DNA of 64,000 bases from Apis mellifera (GCF_003254395.2 NC_037638.1:18696746-18760745), one strand, 5' to 3'; positions 38,043 to 51,984 are shown, numbered from the stretch's first letter. The notes: generated by a model from the letters alone, not told the origin. Translations and numbers: made by a program.

Positions 38043-38428
38043 AGGCTTGACGGTGAAAAGGCTGCCGACTCAAAGTGTCTCGTTCGCTTTTCAAAAAGTA
38101 ATCGACACGTTGAAAGAAATTGCGCTAATCTCGACAGACGACTCCTCTCCTTTAAAACGTTACTCGGAGAAGATACCTCTCTATAGCTCGCGAAACGAAG
38201 CTGCATCAAATTCCTTCTCGTTCTTTTACATCTTTCCATTCGATTCGCGCCGTTCCATTTCCTTAAACACGGAGAGGCCGCCGAGAGAAGAGAAAAATCG
38301 AATTCAACGCTTCTCGATCGACTCGAGCACCGAAATAAAATCAAATATCGCGTACAATGTGATACGTTGGCGGCAAAGGCCGGCTACCAAGCTGCAATTA
38401 CCTCAGGCGTCGTTTAATTTCATTAACC

Positions 38429-38447
38429 ACGCGCGTTCGTCGCGCGT
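38429..38447. repeat. CpG-rich hairpin ACGCGCG/CGCGCGT
   Basis: A perfect 7-bp stem around TTCGT, made almost entirely of CpG steps. Confidence 0.65.
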
Positions 38448-41400
38448 TTCGCCGGGTCCTAATTGATTTTCCGCCGGCACGGTCAACATTAGGATTCAAT
38501 TGGACACACGGACCCTCCTAAATTGAGTCTGTAAATTCGACGCGAAAAATCGTGCTCTCGTGCGAACCGCGGCTTCAGTTATGCTTATCGACACACACAA
38601 ACCAAATTGAAACGACGCGTTTCCCCTTCCCCACGCGTGCTTTTCTAGTTTCCAAACTGTTCTCCATCATTTTAATCATTACTTATCGCTTCATCTTGTC
38701 GGTTGCTCGTGTATAATAAACGCTATTAAAATCGAATTTCTAAATACGACTAATTTATTCGACGAGCGAAATCATTAGAGCGTACATTTTAACTTCCAAT
38801 TCGTTTTAAATTCGTATGTTTCATAATTTTGTCGAAATCTCGATTCTCAAAACGAAAAGTGAAATGTTCCGTAAGAGAAGAAATTATAAAATAAAATTGG
38901 AATTCTTTCTTCGAGATTCTCTTTCTTAGCGAAAAGGAAAAAACGGGCGAAAAAATTCTCGACTCGTCACGCGTGTCTTCATTTTCGATTTCGTTTCGAA
39001 TACGAACGCGGATCGAGCAAGTTCGTCGAGTATCGCGAACACAAATAAAACTTGAACAGAGGAACCGAGGAAAACGAGGCAGAGTTCGCGGATTCGTACG
39101 AGCTCCGTGGCACGGCTCGAATTAAGTCGCGGCGAGCGTGCTTCTTCACGGCACGCTAATCCGGCCGGAAATAAGCGCGAGTAAATTTACCTGACACTAG
39201 GAAAACAGAGGGTACGCGGCGCGTTTCAAAATTTCAGCCCTCAAGGAGGGCGATCGTTGCATCTTTTCATCGCGAGTGAAACATTTAATAGCGATTTACC
39301 GACGCTTGAACGCGCGATGAAGTATTCTTTCATCGCACGCTCTTCTTTGACGCGGTTCCAGTGCGATGAATCGCTACATGTCCTCTTATACATGATAGGG
39401 TGGCACCGCATCTTTCAAGGGTCGATTGTTCAAAAAACGAACGTGAAAGATATATAAAAATGGAGAAATGTCTGTTAGGGATTATTTATTATTAAATTAT
39501 AAGCAATTAAAGAAAGATCCATCAAAAGTATAGCACGAATATATTAATATTCTATGTATGATACGTCCATTAAAAAAATTTACTTATCCACAATTTTGAT
39601 TCGTGCTTTTATATAATTATACAATTATAATAATACGAGAATGAAATTTTTAAACATAATGAAAGAGTTTCGTCGGAAAGTAAAGCCATTGTACGTTATT
39701 CATTAATTAAAGAAAGTTGGAAATTTATTCGCAAGATTTATTATAACCCGTGACTTTTTATTATTTTTACTTTAACCTTTCTTTATTTTATCAAAAAACT
39801 TTCCGCTATCTTTGCTAACGAGATTAAATATGGTTAATGCAACCAATCTTTTAATTTCTCAGCTTCTACCCAACCAACTTCCATCCAACAAGCCCGATAA
39901 AACCTCCCTCTTTCAAAAGTCGCCCCTCGAGATAATCCAAGAACGCGCACAAAACGTGGTCGTTTTGCGAAACAGTTTTCCCGAATGTCGAATCGTTCCG
40001 CGGGTATGACAAATTTAGCCCCGAGGCGGTGTACAGCCCCTACGAGTTCTATCTAAATGGATGAGTGGAAATTGGGGTGAGAAGAGAAGAGGGATTAGGT
40101 CGTTTAGTCAACGATGGAAAAAACCGTTGCGCCGGGCGAATTCATCCGATAGCATAAAAATCCAGGAAACGCTGCGAAAATATCCTCCCAAGAAATTTAA
40201 TATGCTCGGGGTCGATTCACCGACGAGAGGGAAAGAGGAAAAAGAGAGAGGAAACCGAGACGGGGAACATGTAGGTTTTCGGGTCAAAGGGGATCACAGA
40301 GAGAGAAAAGCGGATAAGACAAAGTAAGCCTCTCGTTACGATCTCGATCTAGCCAGGGAAAATGGAATCGTACGCCGTCCAGCTTCCACGGAGATCTTCA
40401 TCGTGTTGTTTTTTTTATCCTCAACTTCTATCCCCTGCATCGAGGAAAATATGTGTGTATACAAACGCGTATGGTTGTTCGGTTAAATCGTCCTTTTACC
40501 TTCTATCTGTGATACTTTTTTTTTTTCGCGCGATATAAGAATATTTTTGGGAAAGATTGGCTCGAAGAAAATCGTGATTTCCGGGGGATGGATCTCGAAT
40601 GGAATCGAGTACAATTTTTAGGGAAAAGATTTATTGAGGAAACGTTGGTCAACGATAACGACTATCTACTACGACTATCGAAGATTCATTTCCACCGATC
40701 CGCTCGTTTCTTTATATCGAACCACATTTCTTATTCCAGAAATACAATCTAATTACAAGTTGAAGATTTCTGAAGATGTGAAAATTTATTTCAAACGTAA
40801 CGCACATTAACAAGAAACACACTAAATATCGAGGAAAATAAAATGAAGTATACGATTAAATCAGCAAATTGTTATTATTCGATACTTGACATCAAAAATT
40901 CGAAGTAATAGAGTAGCTCGCTCCGTGCTTTACATTATACCGCATTTCCAGAAAACTTGGCCGCGATTCTCTAGAATTCACTCGAAGCAGAAATTTATAA
41001 CAAAAGCGTTACGCGGTGGACGACTCTTAACGTTATCATCTGAAACAACTCGTTCCCTTCGACTGTATTCGAGAGATACTTCAAAAGAAACTCGCGAGAG
41101 AAAGAAGACACGGTCGAGAAAAAAAAGCGAACAATCAACGAATGTCAGGGATCAAACTCGATTACGCTTTGCTACGGAAAATTCGTCTCGTTTTGCATCT
41201 CCACGTGAAACGAGACGACGAAATAATCACCGTGAGTCCCGGACTCGACCGCGTAATGACTTTAGTTCCGCGTGTAATGGCAACATTAAGCCATAGCGTG
41301 GCCGACACAACGGTTTATAGGATCGGCGCGGAGAAGTAATAATAATAAAAATTCTTCCCGATGGAAAGTCGATGGAAAACGATAAAAGCAAACCGGTGGT

Positions 41401-41666
41401 GGGGAATCGACAGAAGAGGTAGTTTGCCCGGCTTAACCTCAGCTTCCGTTCCATGCAAATCCTTTGAAGGCTACCCAAGGAAAACGAGCGTCACGGTTTT
41501 ATTTTAGAATCGGTGTTTACCGTGGATTCGCTTGTTTGCACGGCTTACCCCTTTGTGGCCAACCACAGAACCAGCAAGGACGAATCGACTGCGAGGGGTT
41601 GGTTGGTCCTCTCCTCCTACGGATCTGGAGGAACTAGCCCAAGGGAGACTTATTCTTCGTAGGTTT

Positions 41667-41686
41667 AAAAAAAAAAAAAAAAAAAA
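41667..41686. repeat. Poly-A run (20 nt)
   Basis: Uninterrupted run of 20 A. Possibly the tail of an unrecognised plus-strand retroposed sequence. Nothing upstream was identified to support that. Confidence 0.92.
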
Positions 41687-43401
41687 GATGGCACGATGCG
41701 CATAAATAACTCGAGGCTGGCTTATTCGCTCGGGCGGAAAGATATATGTAGGTCGAAACGATAGAAAAGTCTCAAAGAATAGCTACGTTTATTTTTAAAC
41801 TCATACGTTTCTCGAATGCATCGTTTACCGTCTCGTAAATAACCAATCCGAATCGTAATAACTTTTCCAAAATCCAAAATAGTCGATCTTGAATATTTTT
41901 GTTTTATGAAAAGCAGACAGAAATAGTAAGACGTGATTCACGATTGTGAAATATACCAAGTGAATGTACGATTGATAAATAACGTAACTTAAATAGCGAG
42001 AAATTCGAAATTTATATATCGATACCTGATCATCCGTGCTTCGAGTTTTCAATTGTCAACAACGAGGACTAAGGAGAGTCATAAACATTTTTATAAACGC
42101 GTTCGAAGAATATTTTACGACGCGGAATATCGTGGAATAGGGCGATAGGGTTCGATCGAATCGGATAAAATGATCGAAATCAAAAGAGGAGCCATTGAAA
42201 GCATCCTCAAGAAATACAGTTCTTGATGGAACGAAAGATTCGTTTAATATCATGGGAATAGCTCGCGATAAACAGTTTGATATCAATTACAAATTTTCTT
42301 CTTCCTCTCAATGAATTTTCTCGCATATTCATAAAATTTTTTTGAATTTACCATTTTCGGATTGAATAAATATAACGAATTTAATTAACACGCAGATTGT
42401 TCCATGTTTTACTTTTGATATTTTCAAATCAATCTTTGTAAAATGATCTTATCATATTATGTAAAATTATTAATAATTTTATATAATAAAGAAATTCAAC
42501 ATGTCCATTATCGATTAACCTCTTCGTTTGTTAGTTATCAAACGAACAAATTTCTATTTCTCAAAACCTATTTCTCTCTTGAATCCACATCTCTGATCAC
42601 TTCGACGCATTCACTTCCCAAGAAAATGCAAAAAAATATTTCCATCCGGAGAAAACACAGAGAATTTGCACGAATTTGCGATTCTTTTCTATCGCGTGTA
42701 AATACCATTATACCAAGCCAATACGCTCGATCCTTCGAATAATTCAGCATCGTGATCGCCTGTTTAATTATGATATGTACACTGTGCGCTGGGGCCGTGT
42801 ACACATCTGGTCGGGTTGCAATCACCGGATCTATCGATCGATTTAATTCGGCGATAACGCGCGAGCAAACCGCGATCGAATCTGGTGGACGGAGCGCTGA
42901 TAAATCTTACGGGTGTTTGAACGCCGACCGCCGATTACTGTCACCTCGCCGGGAACAGGCGAAAAAATAACTTGTTGCACGTTTGTCGCGCGCGTGCCAC
43001 ACTCGAAACCGCTACGCGTGAAAGCGTTTTTACATCGGTCCTACCACGGAAACAGAATAATCGTCACTTGTGAATTCCACGAGATCAGTGGTGAGGCAAT
43101 TGAAAATGCGATTTGAATGCATCGTGGTCCATGCATTGAAAAGAATTCTTGAAAAATCATAGGGATTGAAAGAAAATTGAATCAAGAGATCGTTTCTTCA
43201 CGAAGATGAATAATCGATCGATCGTCGTTGAATCGAATTACTTTATGCATCTTTTTCTAGTCTAATTGATAATTAAATAGAGATTTGTCAATGAATCTGA
43301 TTCCATTTCGATTTGATTAAAAATAAATTCTATTCGAAACATTGATTCGAAATTGTTGTTGCCCGTACGGATATATGCATATAGAAAACTTTGTGTATCA
43401 A

Positions 43402-43416
43402 ATATATATATATATT
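43402..43416. repeat. AT microsatellite
   Basis: A short AT repeat of about seven units. Confidence 0.85.
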
Positions 43417-43712
43417 TATTGCAGAATATCCAATTAACTAACTGCGTGTTGTATAAATCTACAATCTCGAATGCACATGAATACACAAGGTGGAAAGTTT
43501 TAGGGGTTGAATATATTCAGAGATACATTCATATTCGGTATATGAAAAGTCAAAACCCGAAGTGCATCACGTATTATAATTCCAAATTGTAAAATGTCAA
43601 ACGTCAGATGTTCGTATTATCTCTCGCCGTCCCTTATGCAAATATTCGTCCATTACATCCAGTGTTATGCAATTACACGCGTCAATTTGTACAAGTACAT
43701 CGCTAAACGCCG

Positions 43713-43730
43713 CTGATTATGAGTAATCAG
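43713..43730. repeat. Hairpin CTGATTA/TAATCAG
   Basis: A perfect 7-bp stem with a TGAG loop in a patch free of simple repeats. The two arms hold inverted GATTA/TAATC cores, like paired homeodomain-type sites. The function is speculative. Confidence 0.5.
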
Positions 43731-43986
43731 GCTTGCGCTAATGGCAACTGTTCATTATTAAATAACAAGAGTTTCGACGGGTCTGGGCGTTAGCGAGAGA
43801 AGTCACAGATCTGCGGGCACCACCTCTCTAGGAAATATTTGACGATAAATATTTGCGTCGAAAATGGAGCTCGATATATTCGACAGTAATCAGCCGACCC
43901 GTGTTAATTGCGCGATGATGCAAATAAATGCAACGGGGCATAATCGTCTCGAGAACGAAATGTTTGCTTCCTTCCTCGCCATTTAA

Positions 43987-44021
43987 TCTGAACTAGAACA
44001 TCTTTCTCTGAACTAGAACAT
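43987..44021. repeat. 20-bp-period tandem duplication
   Basis: TCTGAACTAGAACAT occurs twice, at 43987-44001 and 44007-44021, spaced exactly 20 bp apart. The copies are identical over 15 bp. This is a recent small tandem duplication in non-coding DNA. Confidence 0.85.
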
Positions 44022-46313
44022 GTGATGTTTCTTTTGGAAATTTTTCAAGTTGGAAAATTTATCTTACTTTCGATAAAAAATATCGTATAATAATTTTTTT
44101 TTAAATAATCAATGTTTAAAGATTCGAGTTTCGAAACAATCGAGGAGGGAAGGAAAAAAGTCAATCTTTGTCGTTCGACAAATTGGATAAATTGATGATG
44201 GAGATAGCTTGTTTGACGTATCGGCGAATGGAAACAGCTAAAGTCGAGATTCATCCCCGAAATAGCATTAGCTGGTAGCTTAATCCTCTTGTAACACGGT
44301 CACCGTTCACGCAGCATTAACGTTTCATGATCTGTTCGTGGAACGCGTTTGAACATAATTGAATGAATTTCGATCTACGATATGAATAGCGGAGATTTTT
44401 TACGAGACAATCACGCGAGAGAAATTCGAATAGACGATTTCAAAACAATCAAATTATCGATAAGTATCTAAAAATATAAAAAATTTCGCGAAATACTAAT
44501 ATAATTATTATAAAATTTTACTCGAATGGAATTCGCAGTTATAATTAAAAATGGCATCGAAAAGCTTATATGCGGATCAACAATCAGAAATATTCAACCG
44601 AGAAATACTCTTAAGGATTAACACTTTCGCGTTAAAATCCAGTCGTTTCGAGAAAAAGAGAGAGCAAAGTCCAGGCAGAAATTATTTCTCGTGACGAAAC
44701 ATGGTGGAAAAGGTTGAAAGCTAACAAAATGAAAAGAAACAAAATAGCAAATTCTTCGCGCAAAACAGGGAAGCAAGGATTAAAACGCGCGTAAGAAAAT
44801 ACAACAAGAGGAGGGGAGGAAAAGAAATTAGATGTTACCGAGAGATTAAAACGTAAATTAACTGGTGCGCAAGACGATGGAATGGCTAGCTCCGCTTCTC
44901 CGCAACATAGTGTTATCGGGGCAAGTTCGAAACGAGGTGCGGAAGGGGTGCTTTCAGTGGCACACCGACAGTTTCCGCCGTGCAACGTATCAAAGATTCA
45001 AAGCGGTATTAGTGGTCTATCATAAATCTGGAACGAGCTTAAGCCGGGTGAAAAAAGCCGGGGCAGAGAATCGGTAATATACGGGAGGCGCGACTTCGGA
45101 TATCCAGAGGTGACGTACAAAAACGTTTAATAATGCCGACTAGCGGGAGCTTAAAATACAATTAAGCCTCGGTCGATGCGCGATTATTCAACGCGGATCC
45201 CAACCTGTCACGTGGAAATTAAGGATCACCAGCCGACCATTACCAAACAATTAAATCTCTTTGATTTTTACGATTACGGGGAGGAATTTTTATCCGCTCC
45301 ATATAGGGGAGAATCTCCTTTTTCCCATCAACCTGGCCGAATGTTATTTTTTAATTAAGCGAAGTGATTTTCACCGGAGAAAAAGTTAAAGTTGAATTCC
45401 GCGCGATGTTGAACACGTTACGACGTAACGTTTTATTAGTGGGTAGAATATATTATTCAAGGAATGAATCCCTCACTTAAGGATTTTTGTTAAAATACCT
45501 CCGGTTATTGCATCGCCGAGGGAAGGCTTATTTGTATTGAATTATTACGACGCCGCGGGGGAAGAGGCGGTGATCTGGTCTGAATAATTGAAGTTATTGA
45601 CATGAATTCGACCGAGTACGCGGCTAACTTTTAGATGAAGTTTATCCGACGTCGGCGAACACTTCAGAGATTTCAGTTGGCACACGATATCTCAGCGATA
45701 TTAAACTCAATTTTAAAGGCGCCGGAGTTTTCTTACACTCGGCTAACTCTTGCCTGACGTCCGTTAAACTTCAATAATTACGCTTCCATTGGAATTTACA
45801 ATGCCGATATTTAAGTACAACTGCACGGCCGAAAGTGAACGATGATGATGAAGAAGAAGAAAAAGGGAGGAAATAAGCATCGAGGGAGGCCGATGCCCAT
45901 CGCGGATGAAACATTTATTAAATTCACTGCAACAATGATAAATAACTGGATACGACGCGATACACTCGATGAAACTTTAATTACTACTTGCGAGAACTAA
46001 TTACAAAATGTTACGAAAAACTTGGCTCGAGTAAACGTTCGATCCTATCCACTTGATTGACACGTGAATCTTCTCTTCCCGTCCTTCCGTAATTTTTAGT
46101 TGCGAACCTTCTTCTGGTTATATGCTCGTGAATGAAATTTACCAAAAGTTTCGAAACTCGTTTCCAAACGATAACAGAAACGGAGACGACTCTTCTTTGG
46201 AAAATAGGAAGAGAAAAAGAAACTTTCCGCTACGAACATTTTGTTTTTTCGAAAATTGATTTTAAAAATGCATAAGATGTACACGCGCTCGAGCAAGTTT
46301 CCATCGTGTCAAC

Positions 46314-46356
46314 CTTTCTTTCTTCTTTCTTTTTTTCTTTCTTTCTTTTTTTTTTT
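46314..46356. repeat. Pyrimidine tract with CTTT units
   Basis: CTTT repeats merging into poly-T, about 43 nt. Confidence 0.9.
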
Positions 46357-46570
46357 ACATGTTTATACACCTATCATATGCAATTCTTGTATATTCCGCT
46401 TGGAACTTTCCTTACGACCTACTTTCGAAACGATCCTTCTTGTTAGATTTAAGTTTTTTAATTTCTTTCAAACGCTTCGAAACACTCTGGCATAAAAGAA
46501 ATCTCTGTTGCGATTAATTCCATCGAGCATCACTGTGCATCAGATTTTTATCACATCCCGAGTAATCAAC

Positions 46571-46599
46571 GAGAGAGAGAAAGAGAGAGAGAGAGAAAG
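46571..46599. repeat. GA microsatellite
   Basis: (GA)n of about 29 nt with two AAA interruptions. Confidence 0.94.
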
Positions 46600-46984
46600 C
46601 GAGGTGTTATAAAAGAAGAATCCATCGATCGTACAATTATTTCTGAAAGAATTAATAAAACTGACAATGGTAAATGCGGAAACTTGATATTGTCGCGGAA
46701 GAAAAAGAAGGAATAAGTCGAGAGAAAAAAATGATGCGCCGAGACGAGATTCATTGATTCAACTTGCACCGAGCGCGCGTGTTGCGCCACTCGGAAGAGG
46801 AACTCCTGTCGCCTTCTCTCCGGTAATTTTGAATCTGTATGCAGCTGAAGAGAAATCCACGGGCCAATAACGCCCGCGTATTATTATGCAGATTACACGG
46901 TAACCCGTATTAGTTCGTTATCACGCCTACATCTTGAGCAGCTCGCGTTCTCCAAGCCTGTGCCCTCGTACAGATTGCGTCCGC

Positions 46985-47039
46985 GAAAAAAAAAAGGAAA
47001 AAAGGAAAAACGAAAAAAATAGGAAGAATAGAGATGGGG
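46985..47039. repeat. A-rich polypurine tract
   Basis: Runs of A separated by G pairs, about 55 nt with single C and T interruptions. Confidence 0.88.
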
Positions 47040-47495
47040 GTCATGATGAAGATACCGACGTGCTACGCGATCAGCATCCCGAATCGCTTCGCTTTCGGAT
47101 TGAACGTTTATCGAAATGATTGCACCGCGGCATGTCAGGATTTCTTAGGTAGAGAAGAGAGAATGGAATACGAAAATATAAAAAAAAGTGAAAATTTCTT
47201 CGAAAAATTAACGAAAAATTGTAAATTTTGTCGCGAAAGGGAAACAAAATTTTTGTTTGGGATTTTTGTTAGGAATGATTTATGATTTATGATTTCCATC
47301 ATTTGATTCGAAACTTTTAACATTGATAAAAAAAAAAAAATGATTTTAAAAATTAACATCGGACGACGAGGTAATATATTTATCACTGTAACAAATTTTT
47401 GAAAATTTTTCGTCGCGTTTTAAAAACTCGAACTCGTTCGATAATTGTGTTTCGATTAAAAGAGCTCCCGTCTAGTTTTTCGTCCCGATTAAACT

Positions 47496-47515
47496 GCCAG
47501 AAGCATTCTTCTGGC
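47496..47515. repeat. Hairpin GCCAGAAG/CTTCTGGC
   Basis: A perfect 8-bp stem with a CATT tetraloop. It resembles a bacterial terminator stem but has no T run after it, and the context is eukaryotic. Confidence 0.6.
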
Positions 47516-48825
47516 GTCGAGCTATGTAACGAAGAAAACTTTTAAATTAGTTTGATATTTCTAGTAGAGAGTATATACACACCGTTGCATACACAAGGCG
47601 AAACGGGTTAATAGAGTTTGGTTGTTTTGAAAAACCTTCTCATGCCGTATAATATGGAATAGCGAATCGTCATTTATCTGTTCCAAAATATATGAATTTT
47701 CTTTTAAATCCACACAAAAATCCTTATGACATATAAATATTTAACATTCTTGTTTTCTTATGCAACTAGAGGGGACACGAAGAATAAATAGCAAAATCCG
47801 AGTAAGCTTTCCAGAGTTAGACAACTGTAATCCTAGTCGAACGAATAGTCAGTTGTAAGTTTATCCAAGAATATCAAGGTATAACATCGTAAATGGACTG
47901 GTACCCTGTTTAAAGCGAAATCTCGTCGATCTACAATCTCTAATTTCTATCTCTACGATACAAATCAAACCGTTAATAGCCTCGACTACTTTTCCTCCTT
48001 AATTCCTCCTACTTAAAAAAATCACAATCTCGAATAACACTACGAGAAAAGATCAAAAGAAAAGTGGCTCGATTTATCGAAATCATGAACGCTGAATTAA
48101 TTCTACTGCCGTGTGTTATCGACACCATTGATACGGCAGAATCTCTCCGCCACGGAGGAATCCCTCTTCTCGCGAACAGGAAGGAAGGAAGGAGAAGGAC
48201 GAGGAGGAGGAGATTAGAGACGACCGTATTTTCCCAAACAAAAGCCTGCACCACGGCATCCGTAATAGAATGTACGCGTTACGGGGACAAAGAGCTCGTT
48301 ATTCGCTCGTCGATCGACGATGATCGATCCATCTTACGTGAAGATCCGTGACGAGACTCGAATACCTCGATCGAAAAAAAATCGAAGATCAAGAGAATGA
48401 AAGGGGGGGAAAAAAAAGATGAAAAGAAATTGAAAAAAAAATTAAGAAAAGTCGTTTTATACCCTATCATATATGTGAAAATTCGGGAATTTCGGAAACC
48501 AAAATTTCCATTTGCGTAGATATGCATCCGCGAGAATCGTCGTTGGTTGCTCTCGTCATGCATCGATCACGATGTTGCGTGTTTTTCGATAATGAAACGG
48601 GCAGAACTGGTCAGTTATAACGGGTGCCGATGATTCCGCATATTTGTACGGACGAAACGATTCTGTTGTGTAAATCTGCCCCGTGAACGTGTAAATAAAT
48701 GATCGTCGAATGGCAGTTTAAATAACAGCGGGGTTACACGGGATCGCGCCGCTCGGGATTTGGTGTTGGTGCACCTACGGGTTTCTACTATTTTGAGGCT
48801 TTATTGAACCTACAATTTACTATCT

Positions 48826-48875
48826 TTATATATATATATATATATGTATATATGCATATGTGTGCGTATACGTAT
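48826..48875. repeat. TA / GTATA microsatellite
   Basis: About ten TA units followed by GTATA, GCATA and GTGCG variants ending in TACGTATAC. Confidence 0.9.
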
Positions 48876-49537
48876 ACAATTACTAATAGATTTTTGAGAT
48901 AATTTCATTCGTATTAGAAATTTTAATTCGAACAATTACGTGATATACGATTAGGAATGCAAATCGCTAGGCTAGCGTAAAGGAAAAACGACTCTTCGTT
49001 TTAATGGTTTTCCCAATAAAGCCGCGTCGACGATATTTGTATTTCTAAATAATACCCGTGCTTTTTTTCCGGTCAATAACTAGAATACAAATTCGTGCAA
49101 CGATCGCATCGACGTTTTTGTATCGGCATTCGGAGGAGGGGTTCGATGTTGGCCGTATCACGCGCGACGAATCGAAAAACGACGAGACGGGGCCCGATAA
49201 AACGGAATATAAATTTTCGCCGCACGAGGCCATTATATTTCAAAGCGGCCGACTTCGAGAGAGCATGATTTAGATACTCCCTGTGTATCAGCTCTATAAA
49301 AAATTCAAATTACGCTCCCTCCTCGATATCTTTGAAAATGTCTGGTCCAACAGAATCTTTCCTTTCACGGAACCGTATTTCCCCCGGATCGAACTCGTTC
49401 CTCGAATTTTTCGAAACGAAACTTTAAAAGGCTATCGTCAATGTTATTCTGCAAGAGACCAAGGCGTAGAACTACTTCTTCCTTCATTTTGCAATAACTT
49501 CCGATACTGTGAGCTTCTCTTCAACGTATACACACGC

Positions 49538-49572
49538 ATATATATAAATATATATATATATAGAGAGAGAGA
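49538..49572. repeat. TA then GA compound microsatellite
   Basis: TA units pass directly into GA units. Confidence 0.9.
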
Positions 49573-51284
49573 TATTCAGTCATCACCCGTGGGACTCGTA
49601 TGCTCTACGATACTTTGTATTCTACGTATACGCGAGAAAACGCTGTTATGATGGTGGCCTCTCCCATGGGGATCCTCGTTCGCGAAGAAGACACACAAGC
49701 GAAAAGAAGCGTGGAGAATCCGCGGCAAGGATGAATCGAAGAGATACGGGACATTTCTAGACGGGCAGCGAAACAAGAAAAAGAACAACGACGAAGGGAA
49801 AGGAAGAAACACAAAGTCCCAATTTTATTAACGTTTCACGAGTTAAAAAGCTCGAGAACGAAGGTCGAAGGTGGCGTTTTCTGGTATAATTAAATGTTTC
49901 TGGGCGGGGGTAACGCGATAATTTCAACGTCGCAAACCTCGTTTTTCTTCCTGTGTCCGCGAAATTTAATTGCGCCCCACGGAAAGACGTGAAAAGAGAT
50001 AAGGATAAATTGTAACCAAGGTGCAAACAAAACGGGCCAACATCCCGACACTGAGAAACCGAGATGATCGTAATGCACGGGGACAATATTTTCGTATTCA
50101 CGAGTATCGTGAAATACGAACTCGCCAAGTTTTCCTCGTTTCGACCACCAAAACGCATCCCAAGCTTCGTATCGGTTATCAACGATTATCCCCAAAATTT
50201 GCCGACGATTCGACGATATAGTAAACTTTCGCCTGGTTTCGAAATTCTCGTGACGTAATAATACTGGGAAATATTATCGGTAGCTGGATTCAATAGTCGT
50301 GTAATATGTGTAACGGGATTCCATTCTCTCGTTAATGCATGACGTACATCTTCAAAGATCGAAAATTACAACGGTCGTATTAACCGATAAAATAATTTCA
50401 TATACGATCCAGAAACTATCGAGAGAGAGAATATGGTTGGCCGTTATATCCGACGAAACTAAAGTTCCATTCCGTCGTTAACTTTATTAGGGACACGATA
50501 ACATTTCCATTACGATATTCAATTGCCAAAATTCCCGGCGAACCGATCTCTTAATCGGCAGAGTTTCGCCGCACAACACCGGAAATGAAGATAACAATCG
50601 ATAAGCGTCGCACCCGACGAAACAAACCTCGCGCCATCCCCTATTGTTAACTTCGCTACAAGTGCGATCGACGTGTAATGTTTCCATTCGAAGCTTCCAG
50701 GCATTAATCAGTGCAAGTTTCAGCTATTGGAGGATCTAATGCTCCGTAATTTAACCAATAAAATACGATTCAATTAACAAAATTCCGTGGCATTGATCCT
50801 TTGTAACCGTAACAGTTTGATTAAAACCACCAACAATTTTAACTGTAATCACTGGTAACCAATAAACCTGCGTGGTATTTGATGAATCGCAATTATTCTG
50901 GCAAAGATGTAATTCGATCGAGACATGCTTACGTTTTTCCTTTTTTTTTTTTACAATTGTCACTTAAAGACACGAATGAACGAATTAGTTTTCGTAAATA
51001 GATGCAATTCCAATCCTACCAAAGAAAATATCTTCTTTTCTACAGAAGATGGAATTAACTTTTGACACGATAAATTTTATATTCGGCAATTTTATCCTGT
51101 TTCCACCAAGTCTTCTCCTAAATATTCCGATACGCAACCTCTCGACTTTCCCCACGAAGCGTAGCCATGGTTGTTCATTTCCTCTCGGTATAACCATTAA
51201 CGATTAACGGACATAGCTATTGCCACCGATATTCCTTCGAGAATATCCGGGAATCCTCGTCGATGGCCAAGTTTCGCCGCACAT

Positions 51285-51430
51285 TAAGTCGAGGACGCGA
51301 CCGACTCGGTCTGCGGTCTGCGCTTCCCTCAGCCGCATGCTGCACCGAGCGGATGTGCAGCGCGCGACGGCTGCAGCCGCAATGCAACACGCGCGCGCGT
51401 CCCAAGGTGAACGTCCGTACCGCCAGGAGG
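51285..51430. other. CpG-rich block, possible promoter or 5' exon
   Basis: The sequence is markedly richer in G, C and CpG than its surroundings. It holds a palindrome CGGCTGCAGCCG (51368-51379) and a (CG)n stretch near 51390-51399. A donor-like CCCAAG|GTGAAC lies near 51409 on the plus strand. One plus frame reads RMLHRADVQRATAAAAMQHA, but the minus strand is open too. A transcription-start region or 5' UTR exon is plausible but unproven. Confidence 0.3.
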
Positions 51431-51503
51431 CAGCGTATACATCGACCACCAGGAAGAATCCGCGAAACGATTACCTCAGGATTGAAAATATATATTGCGG
51501 TTC

Positions 51504-51581
51504 GAGAAAACAAAGAGAGAGAGAAAGAAAGAAAGGAAGGGAGAGAGAGGGAAAAAGAGAGAGAGGAGAGAAAAGGAGAAT
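51504..51581. repeat. Polypurine tract with GA repeats
   Basis: About 78 nt, nearly all A and G, with GAGAGA and GAAA units. Confidence 0.9.
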
Positions 51582-51982
51582 CGTCGTATGTCAAATACGA
51601 AATCACGAAACGAAGAATGAACGGAGGGAAGAAAACAAAGAACTATGGGAAGCAAAGCCGTCAATTTGATATTTTATAGATGAACGTTTACCAACTGAAA
51701 TCCAACGATAGGAGAGCAGCGAGTAGATTCGTGTAGTATTTTGCGATTCAATGTTGGCAGATTGACTTTAAAATCGAAACTACTCGATCACCGTTCCCGT
51801 GCGCTTCATGCCTGGTAACTCTTTCGAAACTACGTATAATCCTCCAGCATGGTTGGGGGTATAACGGATGATAGTTTAATAAAAGTTGAAGAAATTGCAC
51901 AAAAGTTATTTACATTTTAAAATAGTGTTCTTACTGTGGATGAACTCGTCTATACATAAACTAAATTTTAACGTTTACCGTT

Positions 51983-51984
<2 letters not shown>

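Larger units (their letters stand above)
38043..46313. other. Non-coding stretch
   Basis: No gene recognised. The segment at 38.35-38.66 kb is GC-richer with a strong hairpin at 38429. On the minus strand near 39204, a very good acceptor (CCTCTGTTTTCCTAG) precedes a short frame, CQVNLLALISGRISVP, then a stop. A TGTCAG|GTAAAT donor-like site 6 nt in makes it ambiguous. The segment at 43.65-43.98 kb is of even composition with small palindromes and may be regulatory. The remainder is AT-rich. Confidence 0.5.

Noticed and set aside
37681..38466. Longest open frame of the window (261 codons, plus strand)
   Set aside because: It starts at TTG with no ATG anywhere in frame and crosses a 92-bp stop-poor polypurine tract. 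It has no recognisable domain and no splice support.
46018..46036. TTGGCTCGAGT resembling part of the mature miR-375 sequence
   Set aside because: Only about 11 nt agree, the seed end differs, and no hairpin precursor surrounds it.
47496..47515. Terminator-like hairpin
   Set aside because: No U tract follows and the surrounding DNA is eukaryotic, so a bacterial terminator reading is not supported.
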